Positions 34,484 through 43,872 are shown, counted from the first letter of the stretch. The stretch: 56,786 nt of DNA from Lachnospiraceae bacterium (GCA_017542245.1 JAFXXN010000109.1:1-56786); one strand, 5' to 3'. Notes: generated by a model from the sequence alone, not told the origin. A program made the numbers and translations.

Positions 34484-36994
34484 TTATTTCATTATGTTGA
34501 GTCCGTTGCAGTAAGCTTCTATCTCCTCATCACTTACTACTCCTACGACAAATCCATCGATTACTTCTCCTTCAAGATTATACAAAGGTATTATTTGTCC
34601 TGTTCCCGAGTTTTGGGGCAACCCGATAACTTCTTCTATTGAATTATGTGTCGGAGCCAATTCGTCTTCGTTAACATATCCTAAGTTTCCATTTATACCC
34701 TTTGCAGGGATTAAATCCGCATGAAGCAGTGGATCTCCATATGTTTGCCCGGCTTTATTTGTACAAAGTTCTTGAGCATTACATATTTCATACTCCGTAA
34801 CACCCTCTTGTTTTAATCTTTTATCAAGCTCTTCAATCTGTTTCTGAGTTAAATTTGTATTTTTAACTTTATCATATAAATTCTTTGACACCCCAAATAT
34901 GTCATAGCATTCTCTTAAAGCACGTACTTCATGATTCTGATCCATAACGCAAAGGAACGGATATACATACTCAGATTTTACATAGCTTTCATGGCTGCCG
35001 TCAGGTCTGACAAATCCATATACTCTTGCAATGTATGCTAATTCTTCTTTATCTATATAACAGATTTTTCCATTATTCACTACATCCTTAGCTTGTACTA
35101 TTATCTTACAGTCATCAGCTAGTTTATATCTCTTCTTTTCACCCAGATAGTCGACTTTTTCTTCATACGGGAACCAATGATAATCTTCACAGATAATATC
35201 CCCATTATCCATAGCATATATAACTACATAGAACGAATCATAAGGATTATCCAATCTCATCTGGAACTTATCAGGAGCATTTTCCTTTCTGCTGTACTCA
35301 ACATTTGTTAAATCCGAAGTTGCATCAATCGCATCTACCTGATATGCTTTGGGATTAACACTAAGTATTTGCTCCTTGTATTCATCCAACAATGAATAAC
35401 ATCCTGAAAATGCATTATCTTCAATTTCTTCTCCTGATTCAAGTATTTTTTCTGAAAGTGAAACCTTTAACAAACTCTTGCAATTCATAAAAGCACGTGT
35501 TCCGATTTTTTCCAAAGTAGAGGGACACAGCACATATGTCAGTGAACTGCAACTCTTAAACGCATATTTACCTATCTCAACCAGGCCATCCGGCATATCT
35601 ATTCGGCTTAAATTAGTACATAACTCAAAAGCATCAGTTCCAATCGATTTTACAGAAGACGGAAGTTCAACGACCTGTATCTGAGTACATCCTAAAAAAG
35701 CACGATCATTAATGCGCTCGACGCCTTCCGGCAGTGTGAGTTTTCCGGTACTCTCATCAAAATACTCTTTGTACAGTTCCAATCCATATCCGTTCTTCTG
35801 TTTTGTCTCCGAAATAACATTATCAACATGAATACTTTCATCAACCGATACTGTTTTGTCATGCTTATCCTCCGACACCTCACTCTCTGCATTCGCATTC
35901 TTTGGCGTCAGGAAAAACATAAGGCAAAGTACCGCAACTAACCCTGCTGCTACTGATATCCAGACAGTTTTCTTTTTGTATTTCATAATGTTCTTCACCC
36001 TTTCATTTACGCCGAGCTCACCGAATGAGACCACATTATATGCCCGGTCAAATCCGGATACGCTGCATCCAAAAAGTGTCTCTGCATATCTGGCTCTGGA
36101 CTCGGAATCCATAGTCCTTATAACGCCCTCATCACATGCCAGTTCCATATCTCTGCTGTACATGATAAACGCTACCCATATCCATGGTACAAACCAGTAC
36201 AGTGAGAGCAATACATAAGCTGCAACTTTAAAGAAGTAATCTTTTCTTGCGATATGCTCCCTTTCATGAGCCAGAACATATTTTCTTTGTTCACCGGTCA
36301 CAAAATAATTTAGGTATATACGAGGTCTTATGAGCCCGAACACAAATGCATTCCTGACATAGTCAGTAAGATATACATCATCATAACCTTCAAGCCTTAC
36401 CGCTTCTAAAAGACGTCTTTTTACTTTTATGGCTTTGATAATAGCATATGAGAACATTGCTACTACACCACCCAGCCAAACAAAAGCCAGTATACTGAAT
36501 ATATTGAATCTGTTTTCCTGTTTGGTTTGTGCTGATTTTGATGACAGTGTTTCTTGTGTTGGCTGTATAAGCTCTTCATCATTGAAACTCTTTGATGACT
36601 CAGAATTTTCATACTTATAAGCATTACCACTCTTTAATCCAACAATGCTTTCTGTACTATCCTGATTATCCAAATTATTTTGTGCAGAAACTACACTACC
36701 ATCCTCATTAAGTCCATTATCATATATGACGACTCCGTCAGTTCCCTGTGGCTGTATCATATCCGTACTCTCAGAGTACTCTCTGACCATTTCTTTTATG
36801 GATAACCTAGGTATAACGGCAAAGCTACTTTCTATCGGTATAAATAACAGCAGCCTAAGACCTACCAAAAACCACAATGCACAGATGACAGCTTTTGAGG
36901 CCTTATGGAAGACCAGTCTCAATAACAGCACTATCAAAACTATCACGCCTGAATATATGCCTATTTCAAGCATAGTGGAAAATATTTTATCCAT
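34484..36994 (-). CDS. BlaR1-like M56 zinc-protease receptor with leucine-rich repeat sensor
   Basis: This 836-residue membrane receptor has helices at about 13-30, 36-53, 165-190, 255-278 and 343-362. The M56 protease motif is H-E-R-E-H (243-247), with the third zinc ligand in E-L-A-C-D-E. In BlaR1 this protease is switched on by the outer domain and leads to cleavage of BlaI. Here the outer domain is not a penicillin-binding fold. Residues about 420-535 form five BspA-type leucine-rich repeats (I-x3-A-F-x2-C-x2-L), and the last 300 residues are unrecognised. The ATG at 36994 follows GGAGGAG. It sits 12 bases after the blaI-like gene. The ligand is unknown. Confidence 0.82.
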   Translation of the reverse strand: MDKIFSTMLEIGIYSGVIVLIVLLLRLVFHKASKAVICALWFLVGLRLLLFIPIESSFAVIPRLSIKEMVREYSESTDMIQPQGTDGVVIYDNGLNEDGSVVSAQNNLDNQDSTESIVGLKSGNAYKYENSESSKSFNDEELIQPTQETLSSKSAQTKQENRFNIFSILAFVWLGGVVAMFSYAIIKAIKVKRRLLEAVRLEGYDDVYLTDYVRNAFVFGLIRPRIYLNYFVTGEQRKYVLAHEREHIARKDYFFKVAAYVLLSLYWFVPWIWVAFIMYSRDMELACDEGVIRTMDSESRARYAETLFGCSVSGFDRAYNVVSFGELGVNERVKNIMKYKKKTVWISVAAGLVAVLCLMFFLTPKNANAESEVSEDKHDKTVSVDESIHVDNVISETKQKNGYGLELYKEYFDESTGKLTLPEGVERINDRAFLGCTQIQVVELPSSVKSIGTDAFELCTNLSRIDMPDGLVEIGKYAFKSCSSLTYVLCPSTLEKIGTRAFMNCKSLLKVSLSEKILESGEEIEDNAFSGCYSLLDEYKEQILSVNPKAYQVDAIDATSDLTNVEYSRKENAPDKFQMRLDNPYDSFYVVIYAMDNGDIICEDYHWFPYEEKVDYLGEKKRYKLADDCKIIVQAKDVVNNGKICYIDKEELAYIARVYGFVRPDGSHESYVKSEYVYPFLCVMDQNHEVRALRECYDIFGVSKNLYDKVKNTNLTQKQIEELDKRLKQEGVTEYEICNAQELCTNKAGQTYGDPLLHADLIPAKGINGNLGYVNEDELAPTHNSIEEVIGLPQNSGTGQIIPLYNLEGEVIDGFVVGVVSDEEIEAYCNGLNIMK

Positions 36995-37006
36995 AGGCTC
37001 CTCCAT

Positions 37007-37375
37007 TTACTCGTTCTGTGCACGGATGGCATCTATCATCTTCTGGATCTCATCGATATCCTTTTCTGTCATCTTGCCACTCTTTGAAAAGGCTGCAAGG
37101 AAAGCAGGGCATGAGCCGTTGAACTTGGTGTCGAGGAGATCATTTATCTCCGATACCTGAGCCTCATCCTCCTTAACGAGTGCCCTGACTATCATCTTTT
37201 CCGTTATAACTACTCCGCGCTCCGTCAATCTCTTGATGACAGTATATGTGGTGGATGGCTTCCATCCGAGCTCTTCAGCACACAACTGAACTAACTGTCC
37301 GCTCTTTATAGGCTCATTTTTCCACAGTATCTTACAGAAACGATATTCGCTTTCAAATATTTTTGGTGTATTCAT
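37007..37375 (-). CDS. BlaI/MecI-family repressor 1
   Basis: This is a 122-residue winged-helix repressor. Residues 5-75 form the DNA-binding domain (E-S-E-Y-R-F-C-K-I-L-W, then W-K-P-S-T-T-Y-T-V-I-K-R-L). The C-terminal dimer helix contains K-F-N-G-S-C-P-A-F-L-A-A-F, typical of the family. BlaI proteins repress their own operon until the receptor protease removes them. Three dyads at 37445-37524, one over the -10 box, are the likely operators. It is the first gene of an operon with the LRR-type receptor. Confidence 0.92.
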   Translation of the reverse strand: MNTPKIFESEYRFCKILWKNEPIKSGQLVQLCAEELGWKPSTTYTVIKRLTERGVVITEKMIVRALVKEDEAQVSEINDLLDTKFNGSCPAFLAAFSKSGKMTEKDIDEIQKMIDAIRAQNE

Positions 37376-37430
37376 ATGATATACCTTAGGGAGTATGTTT
37401 TTTCAACAGTCCCTACCTTTCCTCAATAAA

Positions 37431-37524
37431 AAATGTCGACATTTAATCTAATGTGTTAGATTATAATTTTAATCTAACACATTAGATTTTATTTGTCAAC
37501 ACTTTTTTATCTAATTCTTTAGAT
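37431..37524 (-). promoter_or_regulatory. Promoter and three operators of the first BlaI system
   Basis: The minus-strand promoter is TTGACA (37494-37499), 17 bases, TAGATT (37471-37476). Three dyads of the form ATCTAA-N4-TTAGAT lie at 37445-37462, 37471-37488 and 37509-37524. The first two are exact inverted copies of each other, and the second covers the -10 box. A further perfect palindrome AAATGTCGACATTT (37431-37444) abuts the first. Confidence 0.85.
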
Positions 37525-37569
37525 TTTTTATTTTTGGGTTTACTCATTCATTTTTTGACCAACAAAAAA

Positions 37570-37613
37570 GACACCATTTCTGATAAAGAATCCAACTTAT
37601 CACAAACGGTGTC
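37570..37613 (-). terminator. Terminator of the ABC-transporter operon
   Basis: Arms of 17 bases (37570-37586 and 37597-37613) match at 15 positions around a 10-base loop. The minus strand continues into TTTTTTGTT. It lies about 165 bases after the permease stop. Confidence 0.8.
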
Positions 37614-37778
37614 TAAATTTTTTCGTTATCTGATTACAAAGCTCATGAGGATTTTCTCCGAATGACATTTGCCCGGCTGACGCTGAATAGTACTGGCGCA
37701 ATAAGTTCAAATATTCTACACTATGGTTGCATATTTCAATTTTTTTAGGAACAAAAATACGGTTTTTTTGTCACCGCT
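37614..37778. other. Stretch without gene between terminator and permease stop
   Basis: I see no open frame with a ribosome site here. A weak CGGT/ACCG hairpin followed by TATTTTTG on the minus strand (about 37747-37775) may be a first, weak terminator. With the operators and terminator to its left, the whole gene-free stretch is 37376-37778. Confidence 0.4.
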
Positions 37779-39887
37779 TTATGTTAAAACGTATGCTATA
37801 AGTAATGGACCAACAAAGATGACAAGTCCTGTGACTATGGTGTGGCTGAGTGACCTGAGTTTTCGAGATATAAATCTGAGAAAAAGAAGTACTGCTATCA
37901 TTATAAGATATTTTAGCACCATATAGAAAACTATACAACCACCTATTGAAAATCCAAGTCTTTCAAATATAGTTCCTTCAAGGTTTATTACCGACTGGGT
38001 AGGATAACTGAGACCGGCGGTACCATATACATTTAGGATACTAAAAAAATATGGAAGATAATTGAGACAGTAAATAATAAGCGCCACGAAGCTTCCAAGC
38101 AGGATTTTCTTTATATATAAGGATCTTCTGCCATATAACGTCACCGAAGTCACTCTGTCCATATAAAGCCTGTCATCTCCAGCAAAGATATATGTGAGCG
38201 CCAATACCAACATAATCCCGGCCGTTATCGCCAAAGTTAATTCCTTTCTCTTTGCCAATGGATCAAATGTAAGGAAGCGGTAGCCTGTGTCATAGACTAT
38301 ATATCCTCCATTTTCGCGTAATGTCTGAATTCTTGATGAAAGAATCTCTAAGCCGATGCGTGGTTTAAGTTTATCCTGATACTGCTTTGATATTTCTCCT
38401 GCAAGTTCCGGCGGTGACTCCAAAAGGATATTCTTAAGCTCCTTTTCTATCTCCGCATAACGTTTTCTTTCCTCTTCTATCGCCCGCAGAGTTGCGTCCG
38501 TTATTTCTCCTTGAAACTTTATGGCGTAATTCTTGTAATATATAGAGTTCTCGTTTTCAAAATACTCTCTTTCAGGTTCGAAGTTCATAAATTGAAATAC
38601 CGCAAAGAAAGCTATAATCCACAAAGTCCCTCCACAGATCAGGAGCTTATAAGTTTCATGACCCAAAACAGATATTGATTTCGGTCTGATTTTACTGATC
38701 AAACGATGTACCAGGCTCTCTTCATTTGCCAATATGCCTTGAAGCAGATTTCTTTTAACTACTACTGTAGTCTGCCTTGAATATGCCTTTACTGCAAGAG
38801 GCACAACTGCAAGAGTCAAGAGTCCAAGCGAGCATATCACAAAAGTTAATCTGTTTACAGGATATCCGAACATACTTACATTTCCATAAATAGAAAGATA
38901 CCGATTAGGATTTAGGAACGATATAAAGTTAAATTCCTTTAGGAATGCCAGATAACTGTTATCACTTATAAGATAATACAGAACAGCCTCCACTCCGAAT
39001 ACTGCTGCCACTCCCATGTACACAAATACAGATGACTTCAGTATTGAGGCTATCAGGAAAACAATAATGCTCATAACTGTTGTAGCTAATGCCAGCATTA
39101 TGAAATAAACCAGCATATAGCCAAGTACCGACATGGTCATAGTACACCCCTTTAGCCCCACTACTGATTGTACCGATCTTGTAATATCACCTGTTCCAAA
39201 TATATATCCACAAGTAAAAAATGCAGCTACGGATATAATAAAAGATACAATAAAAGATGAACATGCACATACCAGTATTTTGATAAAACCGTGAGTCCCA
39301 CGTCCCTTTTCCATAGTAAAAAGAAGATTCAGCTGTCCGGATTCCCTGTCTTTTAGGATCATCTCATTTATCATTATCAAAAGGACTAAAATGATAATAA
39401 TCCCTGTGACGCCATTCCCCGACCAGAGTTCCATTCCTTTTGACGGTCCCGTTTCTATGGTGATTTTTCCTTTTAATTCTTCATATGCTTGTGCCGTCTT
39501 TAACGCATTCCTATATGAAAAACTATTCTCGTCGGCAAATATCGATACGGAAGTAAGCCTTTTTGCAGAATCAGTTATTTCTGTAAGGTAATCCTCATAT
39601 GATGCCTGCTCCTGCAGTTCGCTCCTTATTGTTTTGTTTAAGAATGCCTCTCTGCTAAAATCCGTTTCATCATACTCTTTGTCAGAGTACATGGAAAGTG
39701 CAGCTTCCGGACCCATATCGGATACTTCTTTAAAAGCCTCCTTGTAATCCGGTGCCTGCACTAAAAATACCATTCCTCTTGATTTCATATTCAGGACTCC
39801 GAAGGTCACAAAACAGGCTATAACAAGAGTCACGATAATACCCGGAGTTTTCCAGAGGCGGATGAATTCGTTTTTAAATATTCTCAT
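37779..39887 (-). CDS. ABC-2 type transporter permease
   Basis: This is a 702-residue membrane protein with about 12 helices in two similar halves. Each half begins with a helix next to the cytoplasm (R-I-F-K-N-E-F-I-R-L-W at the start; S-V-L-G-H-E-T-Y-K-L-L near residue 400), then a large extracellular loop of about 100 residues, then five helices. This is the layout of ABC-2 permeases duplicated into one chain. It would pair with the ATPase encoded upstream. A repeat of about 70 bases lies between the two genes. The substrate is unknown; peptide or lipid export is the usual role of this class. Confidence 0.83.
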   Translation of the reverse strand: MRIFKNEFIRLWKTPGIIVTLVIACFVTFGVLNMKSRGMVFLVQAPDYKEAFKEVSDMGPEAALSMYSDKEYDETDFSREAFLNKTIRSELQEQASYEDYLTEITDSAKRLTSVSIFADENSFSYRNALKTAQAYEELKGKITIETGPSKGMELWSGNGVTGIIIILVLLIMINEMILKDRESGQLNLLFTMEKGRGTHGFIKILVCACSSFIVSFIISVAAFFTCGYIFGTGDITRSVQSVVGLKGCTMTMSVLGYMLVYFIMLALATTVMSIIVFLIASILKSSVFVYMGVAAVFGVEAVLYYLISDNSYLAFLKEFNFISFLNPNRYLSIYGNVSMFGYPVNRLTFVICSLGLLTLAVVPLAVKAYSRQTTVVVKRNLLQGILANEESLVHRLISKIRPKSISVLGHETYKLLICGGTLWIIAFFAVFQFMNFEPEREYFENENSIYYKNYAIKFQGEITDATLRAIEEERKRYAEIEKELKNILLESPPELAGEISKQYQDKLKPRIGLEILSSRIQTLRENGGYIVYDTGYRFLTFDPLAKRKELTLAITAGIMLVLALTYIFAGDDRLYMDRVTSVTLYGRRSLYIKKILLGSFVALIIYCLNYLPYFFSILNVYGTAGLSYPTQSVINLEGTIFERLGFSIGGCIVFYMVLKYLIMIAVLLFLRFISRKLRSLSHTIVTGLVIFVGPLLIAYVLT

Positions 39888-39960
39888 ACTTCACCCTTAA
39901 TCCTATCAACTAATGTACCATACAATAAATTTAGTAACCGTATGCAAATGCTAGCACTTC

Positions 39961-40032
39961 TGTCATCCTGAATGAAGTGAAGGATCTTTTATCTCGAAAA
40001 TATATGGATTCTTCGCTTCTCTCAGAATGACA
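39961..40032. repeat. TGTCATCCTGA-type palindromic repeat
   Basis: Imperfect inverted arms start TGTCATCCTGAATGAAGTGA and end CTTCTCTCAGAATGACA, separated by an AT-rich middle. Sequences of the type GTCATTCTGAGCGAAGCGAAG are widespread intergenic repeats in many bacteria (from memory). It sits between the ATPase and permease genes of one operon. Confidence 0.75.
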
Positions 40033-40040
40033 TCGGAATG

Positions 40041-40898
40041 TCATACCTTATATAAATATACATCCTCAAGGTTCGGTTCCATTTCCACATACTCGTAAGC
40101 CTCAGGTACCGCATCACTCACTACACGGATGCGTACTCTGTCACGCTCCTTCACCATATCCCCGACCTTGAAATTTTTTTCCAGATCCGGTATATTTTCT
40201 TCGCCCGTTATGATTTCGAAAACCTTTCCCTTTATACTGTCACACAGCTCCCATGGGGCTCCGTCAGCCACTATTCTTCCGCCGTTCATGATGATCACCT
40301 TATTGGCAATAAACTGAATGTCTGAAACCACATGTGTTGCTATAATCACAATCCTGTCGAACGCTATCTTCGAGACTATGTTTCTAAACCTGATCCTCTC
40401 GTTCGGATCAAGGCCTGCAGTCGGCTCGTCCAGTATGATAATAGATGGCTCGCTTAGTAGTGCCTGAGCGAGTAGTGCACGCTGCTTCATGCCACCTGAA
40501 AATGCAGAAAGCTTCCTATCCATTACATTCTCCAGATTTACCTTTTTTACTATGTCTGATATCTGTGTTGCTGCAATTCTTTTGTCAAGTCCCTTTAGGC
40601 CTGATATGTAAAGCAGGAAGCGCCGCAAGGTAAATCCCGGGAATATCTGCTGTTGTTGAGGAACATAACCCAAATGCCGCCGATATTCCCGCCCAAGTTC
40701 GCGGATATCTGTCTTTTCAAATGTCAAACTCCCGGATGTTTGTTTAAGGTTATCGGTCATGATATTCATAAGCGTTGACTTGCCTGCTCCGTTAGGTCCA
40801 AGAAGGCCATATACCCCAGGGGTGAATTCATATGTAAATTCTGTCAGTGCTTTGTTGGTGCCATATTGCTTGCTGATTGATTCACTACATAGCTTCAT
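40041..40898 (-). CDS. ABC transporter ATP-binding protein
   Basis: This is a 285-residue ABC ATPase. Walker A is G-P-N-G-A-G-K-S, the Q-loop V-P-Q-Q-Q-Q, the signature F-S-G-G-M-K-Q-R, Walker B I-I-I-L-D-E-P-T-A-G-L-D-P and the H-loop A-T-H-V-V-S-D. The type resembles BcrA/CcmA-like exporters that work with ABC-2 permeases. The start codon lies inside the last codons of the preceding lipoprotein gene (13-base overlap). Its ribosome site GAGGTGA belongs to the repeat at 40903-40950. It is the middle gene of lipoprotein, ATPase, permease. Confidence 0.93.
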   Translation of the reverse strand: MKLCSESISKQYGTNKALTEFTYEFTPGVYGLLGPNGAGKSTLMNIMTDNLKQTSGSLTFEKTDIRELGREYRRHLGYVPQQQQIFPGFTLRRFLLYISGLKGLDKRIAATQISDIVKKVNLENVMDRKLSAFSGGMKQRALLAQALLSEPSIIILDEPTAGLDPNERIRFRNIVSKIAFDRIVIIATHVVSDIQFIANKVIIMNGGRIVADGAPWELCDSIKGKVFEIITGEENIPDLEKNFKVGDMVKERDRVRIRVVSDAVPEAYEYVEMEPNLEDVYLYKV

Positions 40899-43671
40899 TT
40901 GTCACCTCATCCGGCTGCTTTGCAGCCACCTTCCCCTCAAGGGGAAGGCTTAAAAAGACCTCATCTGTTTCCTGCTGCCACTTCTTGAGCCTCTCTGAAA
41001 AATCCTTTTTGATAATTATAGTCTCGTTATCGTATGCCAGATTCCGCAGTTTTAATATTTCCACAGGATATTTAAGTGTGGACATATTTACCGGGTCAAA
41101 GTTACTTGCATAGTATTCCTTCTTTGCTTCAATCGACTCAAAGCGTGTAAGATAACTATCCTTATCCGGATATACCAGCTCCATTACGCCAAATTGAAGC
41201 CTGCTAAGGTAGCCTACCGCATATTTTTCTTTTTCGGTATCGTAAGCAAATCCGTCCTTTAGAATCACATTCTCCCCATAAACTGCGAGCTTTGCGTATT
41301 CCGGATCCGTCATTATCAGCTCTATCATTTTAAACGCACCGTCCGGATTATGCGAGCTTGCCTTTATGGCTATTGAAGAATTAAATCCGGGTTCGACAAT
41401 TCCACGATAGGTTCTAATGTAATAATCGTCTTCATTTAATAACGATGTGTCAAAATCATCACAGAATGCCACAGACCATTCATCCTTTGATTCTTCAAAT
41501 CCCTTTGTGCGCGGGTTTATTACCATTCCGGCTTGAGCCAGACTGTTTAGTGCCGTCAGACCGTTCACATATTCGTCCAGACCAGTCAGATTTCCAAAAC
41601 CATCATCTGTGTAGTATATACCATACGTGTTGCTATGTATGCCATACATACTCACAAAACGATCATCCCCGTAATACAGCTTATTTTCAGCTGATACAAA
41701 TGGGGTCAGACCCCCAATAGTATCATCAAAATTTTGCAGCTGCTCTTCCGTATAAGCACTCTTCTTAAAAACTATCGAAAAGCATGAATTCCTAAGTGCA
41801 GGGTTTGGGATACAATATATGCTCCCGTCCACTCTTACAGAATCCCATAGTTCTTCCGGTATCATATCATAAAGCTTGCTGCCTTTAAGGTAGTCATCCA
41901 ACTTTAAAAGCTTATTCTTCATTATGGCCTCATAAGCAGGATCCCAGGCGGTTTCATCAGTCTGGCTGCTCGGCATACCGGTATAAACCACATCCGCACC
42001 GGCTTTCATCATAGCCTTTCTGTAATTTAATGTTTCCTCTAAAGTATCATGCTGCTGAATGAGTATTTCATATGGATACCCATCCTCCTTGAGCTTTTTG
42101 TTTATCCGTTCCGTTCTCTTATCAGCTTCATCCCCTATCCGCATCAAAGCCCAAACGATAGTATTTTCATCTATATCATCCATGCTTTCGTCTGCTTCAG
42201 GCTCAGATACAAGAAGATTTTCTATATATGTTTTTGAATCCATATCGTTTGAATTATTGTTTTGGCGGTTTTTATCTGTATTTTCATTTTCCGTGTTACC
42301 GTTTTGCATATCATTTTCGGAATTATTATCATTTACATTTTCATCATGTGAATCGTCGGGTTCCACACGGATAGGCGCATCCCGGGTAATCATTATCTTA
42401 GCTGATGAAAGGTTTCCTGATAAAAAGCTTTCCTTTTCAATAACACATTCATATTGTTTTCCGTCGGCTTCATAAAGATAATAAATCCATTTTCCGATTA
42501 TTGCATATATTCTGTAAATGCCTTTTCCGTTTAACTTTCCACCGGCAACATACTGAATATCACCGGTATTCATATCCTTGTACCAGACATTTTTCCCATT
42601 TACCATATAAATGGCATTGTTATAAACATATTTCAATGCATTATTCTGATTACAGCCGTCAAACGATAATTCATCAGGCCTAAACCGTGCTATTTCTTTG
42701 CCACCCTTTAGGAAAACTATCTTTTCTTCGTCTTCTATTGAAATATAACCATATCCATTAATGAAAATATTCTCAGCATATCCGCCTTCCCAGATTTTAG
42801 CCTTTGTTTTGTTCTTTATATCATATTCATAAATCTGCGTAACCGCGTTCTTTGATACATCTTCATAGTACTTATCCGGGTCTTCATAATCGGAATACTC
42901 AATTTTATTAAGCGTATAATATGTCAGATAGTACAGTTTATTATCATAAAATCCACAGTTCCAGCAATACGAATCATAATGCTCCGAAAAAGAATCCATG
43001 AATTCTATCTCATTCGTAGCTGTATTTACAAGATATATCCCTGATTCTCTTTTTTCTTTATTTCCATACGAGAATGCACCTCCACTTCCTTCGAAATACT
43101 CTTTTTTGTCAAGATCCATAGGGTTCATGTAACAGGCGGCCAGATATCCATTGTCATATTCCGAACAGAGAATGCTCTGAACTCCCTCTAATTTCACAAG
43201 TTCTTTTCTGTTCCGTCCGTCAAGATCTGTGCGGACTACATATTTATCGAAAGCCAATCCCGCATCACTATCACGTGAAGTAATGAAATATATACTGTCA
43301 CCCGTCATAAACGGAGTACGGGCATCATACCCAAGATATGCATCGCATACATTTGTGGTTCCTTCGGTTGTTCTTTTATGCGGACAGTTTGGCTTCGAGC
43401 ACAATACTATATCCGTGCCTGTTTCCGCATCAAAGAAATGAGCTATGCAATTATCTATATAGCACATACCCTTTGAAGAATATGATTCTACCGGGCTAAA
43501 ATTGGAAAGGACAAGATTTTCTTCTGACGTTATGCCAATTGAATCTACATTTTCCTGCCCCGGTTTGCTGCCGTTTTGGCTATCCGACGGATTGTCACTG
43601 CCAGATTTACAGCCGGCCATAATAAATACTAGCAAAATAACAAGCAGAATTATAAGGTTTTGGGTTTTCAT
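40885..43671 (-). CDS. Lipoprotein fusing a propeller-like domain and a solute-binding domain
   Basis: This 928-residue lipoprotein has a signal peptide ending L-V-F-I-M-A-G-C. Residues about 45-430 show repeated Tyr-rich strands such as D-S-I-Y-F-I-T-S and N-K-L-Y-Y-L-T-Y, as in DUF5050-like beta-propellers. An Asn/Asp-rich linker follows (about 455-490). Residues about 510-910 look like an extracellular solute-binding protein of ABC importers (Y-R-K-A-M-M-K-A-G-A-D-V-V-Y-T-G, then I-Y-C-I-P-N-P-A-L-R-N). The last 19 residues are encoded by a REP-like repeat. The ATG at 43671 follows GAGGA. A BlaI-type operator lies over the -10 box. Its partner ATPase and permease look like an exporter rather than an importer, which is odd. 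Confidence 0.72.
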   Translation of the reverse strand: MKTQNLIILLVILLVFIMAGCKSGSDNPSDSQNGSKPGQENVDSIGITSEENLVLSNFSPVESYSSKGMCYIDNCIAHFFDAETGTDIVLCSKPNCPHKRTTEGTTNVCDAYLGYDARTPFMTGDSIYFITSRDSDAGLAFDKYVVRTDLDGRNRKELVKLEGVQSILCSEYDNGYLAACYMNPMDLDKKEYFEGSGGAFSYGNKEKRESGIYLVNTATNEIEFMDSFSEHYDSYCWNCGFYDNKLYYLTYYTLNKIEYSDYEDPDKYYEDVSKNAVTQIYEYDIKNKTKAKIWEGGYAENIFINGYGYISIEDEEKIVFLKGGKEIARFRPDELSFDGCNQNNALKYVYNNAIYMVNGKNVWYKDMNTGDIQYVAGGKLNGKGIYRIYAIIGKWIYYLYEADGKQYECVIEKESFLSGNLSSAKIMITRDAPIRVEPDDSHDENVNDNNSENDMQNGNTENENTDKNRQNNNSNDMDSKTYIENLLVSEPEADESMDDIDENTIVWALMRIGDEADKRTERINKKLKEDGYPYEILIQQHDTLEETLNYRKAMMKAGADVVYTGMPSSQTDETAWDPAYEAIMKNKLLKLDDYLKGSKLYDMIPEELWDSVRVDGSIYCIPNPALRNSCFSIVFKKSAYTEEQLQNFDDTIGGLTPFVSAENKLYYGDDRFVSMYGIHSNTYGIYYTDDGFGNLTGLDEYVNGLTALNSLAQAGMVINPRTKGFEESKDEWSVAFCDDFDTSLLNEDDYYIRTYRGIVEPGFNSSIAIKASSHNPDGAFKMIELIMTDPEYAKLAVYGENVILKDGFAYDTEKEKYAVGYLSRLQFGVMELVYPDKDSYLTRFESIEAKKEYYASNFDPVNMSTLKYPVEILKLRNLAYDNETIIIKKDFSERLKKWQQETDEVFLSLPLEGKVAAKQPDEVTNEAM
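40903..40950. repeat. REP-like repeat overlapping the lipoprotein gene end and the ATPase ribosome site
   Basis: The sequence contains the hairpins GGCTGC-TTT-GCAGCC and CTTCCCC-TCAA-GGGGAAG and ends in CACCTCAT. Repeats of this kind (CACCTCATCCG...CCACCTTCCCC) are widespread in Clostridia (from memory). Read on the minus strand it codes for L-P-L-E-G-K-V-A-A-K-Q-P-D-E-V. Confidence 0.75.
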
Positions 43672-43720
43672 GGTGGTTTCCTCGCTTTCTTGGGAATGAT
43701 GGTACATCGAAGAAGATACA

Positions 43721-43779
43721 GTCTATCATCAATAGACTATCTGTATTTTTAATCTATCACTTATAGACCAAAATGTCAA
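43721..43779 (-). promoter_or_regulatory. Promoter and two BlaI-type operators of the lipoprotein-ABC operon
   Basis: The minus-strand promoter is TTGACA (43774-43779), 17 bases, TAGATT (43751-43756). One dyad, TCTAT-N5-ATAGA (43753-43767), covers the -10 box. A second, GTCTAT-N5-ATAGAC (43721-43737), lies just after the predicted start of transcription. The promoter is nearly identical to that of the second blaI at 46622-46650. Confidence 0.85.
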
Positions 43780-43872
43780 CTCCTTTTTTTCCATTTTTCA
43801 ATACTTTCCCAATGCTCTAGCGTCATCATATTCCGTTGGCTTCGGAGCCACCTTATGACAATAGAAGACAAA

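Noticed and set aside
43820-43860. Hairpin GGCT-TCGG-AGCC with flanks like the repeat at 40903-40950
   Set aside because: Only the central CCG...GGCT...AGCCACCTT part is alike; too short and diverged to call a second copy with confidence.
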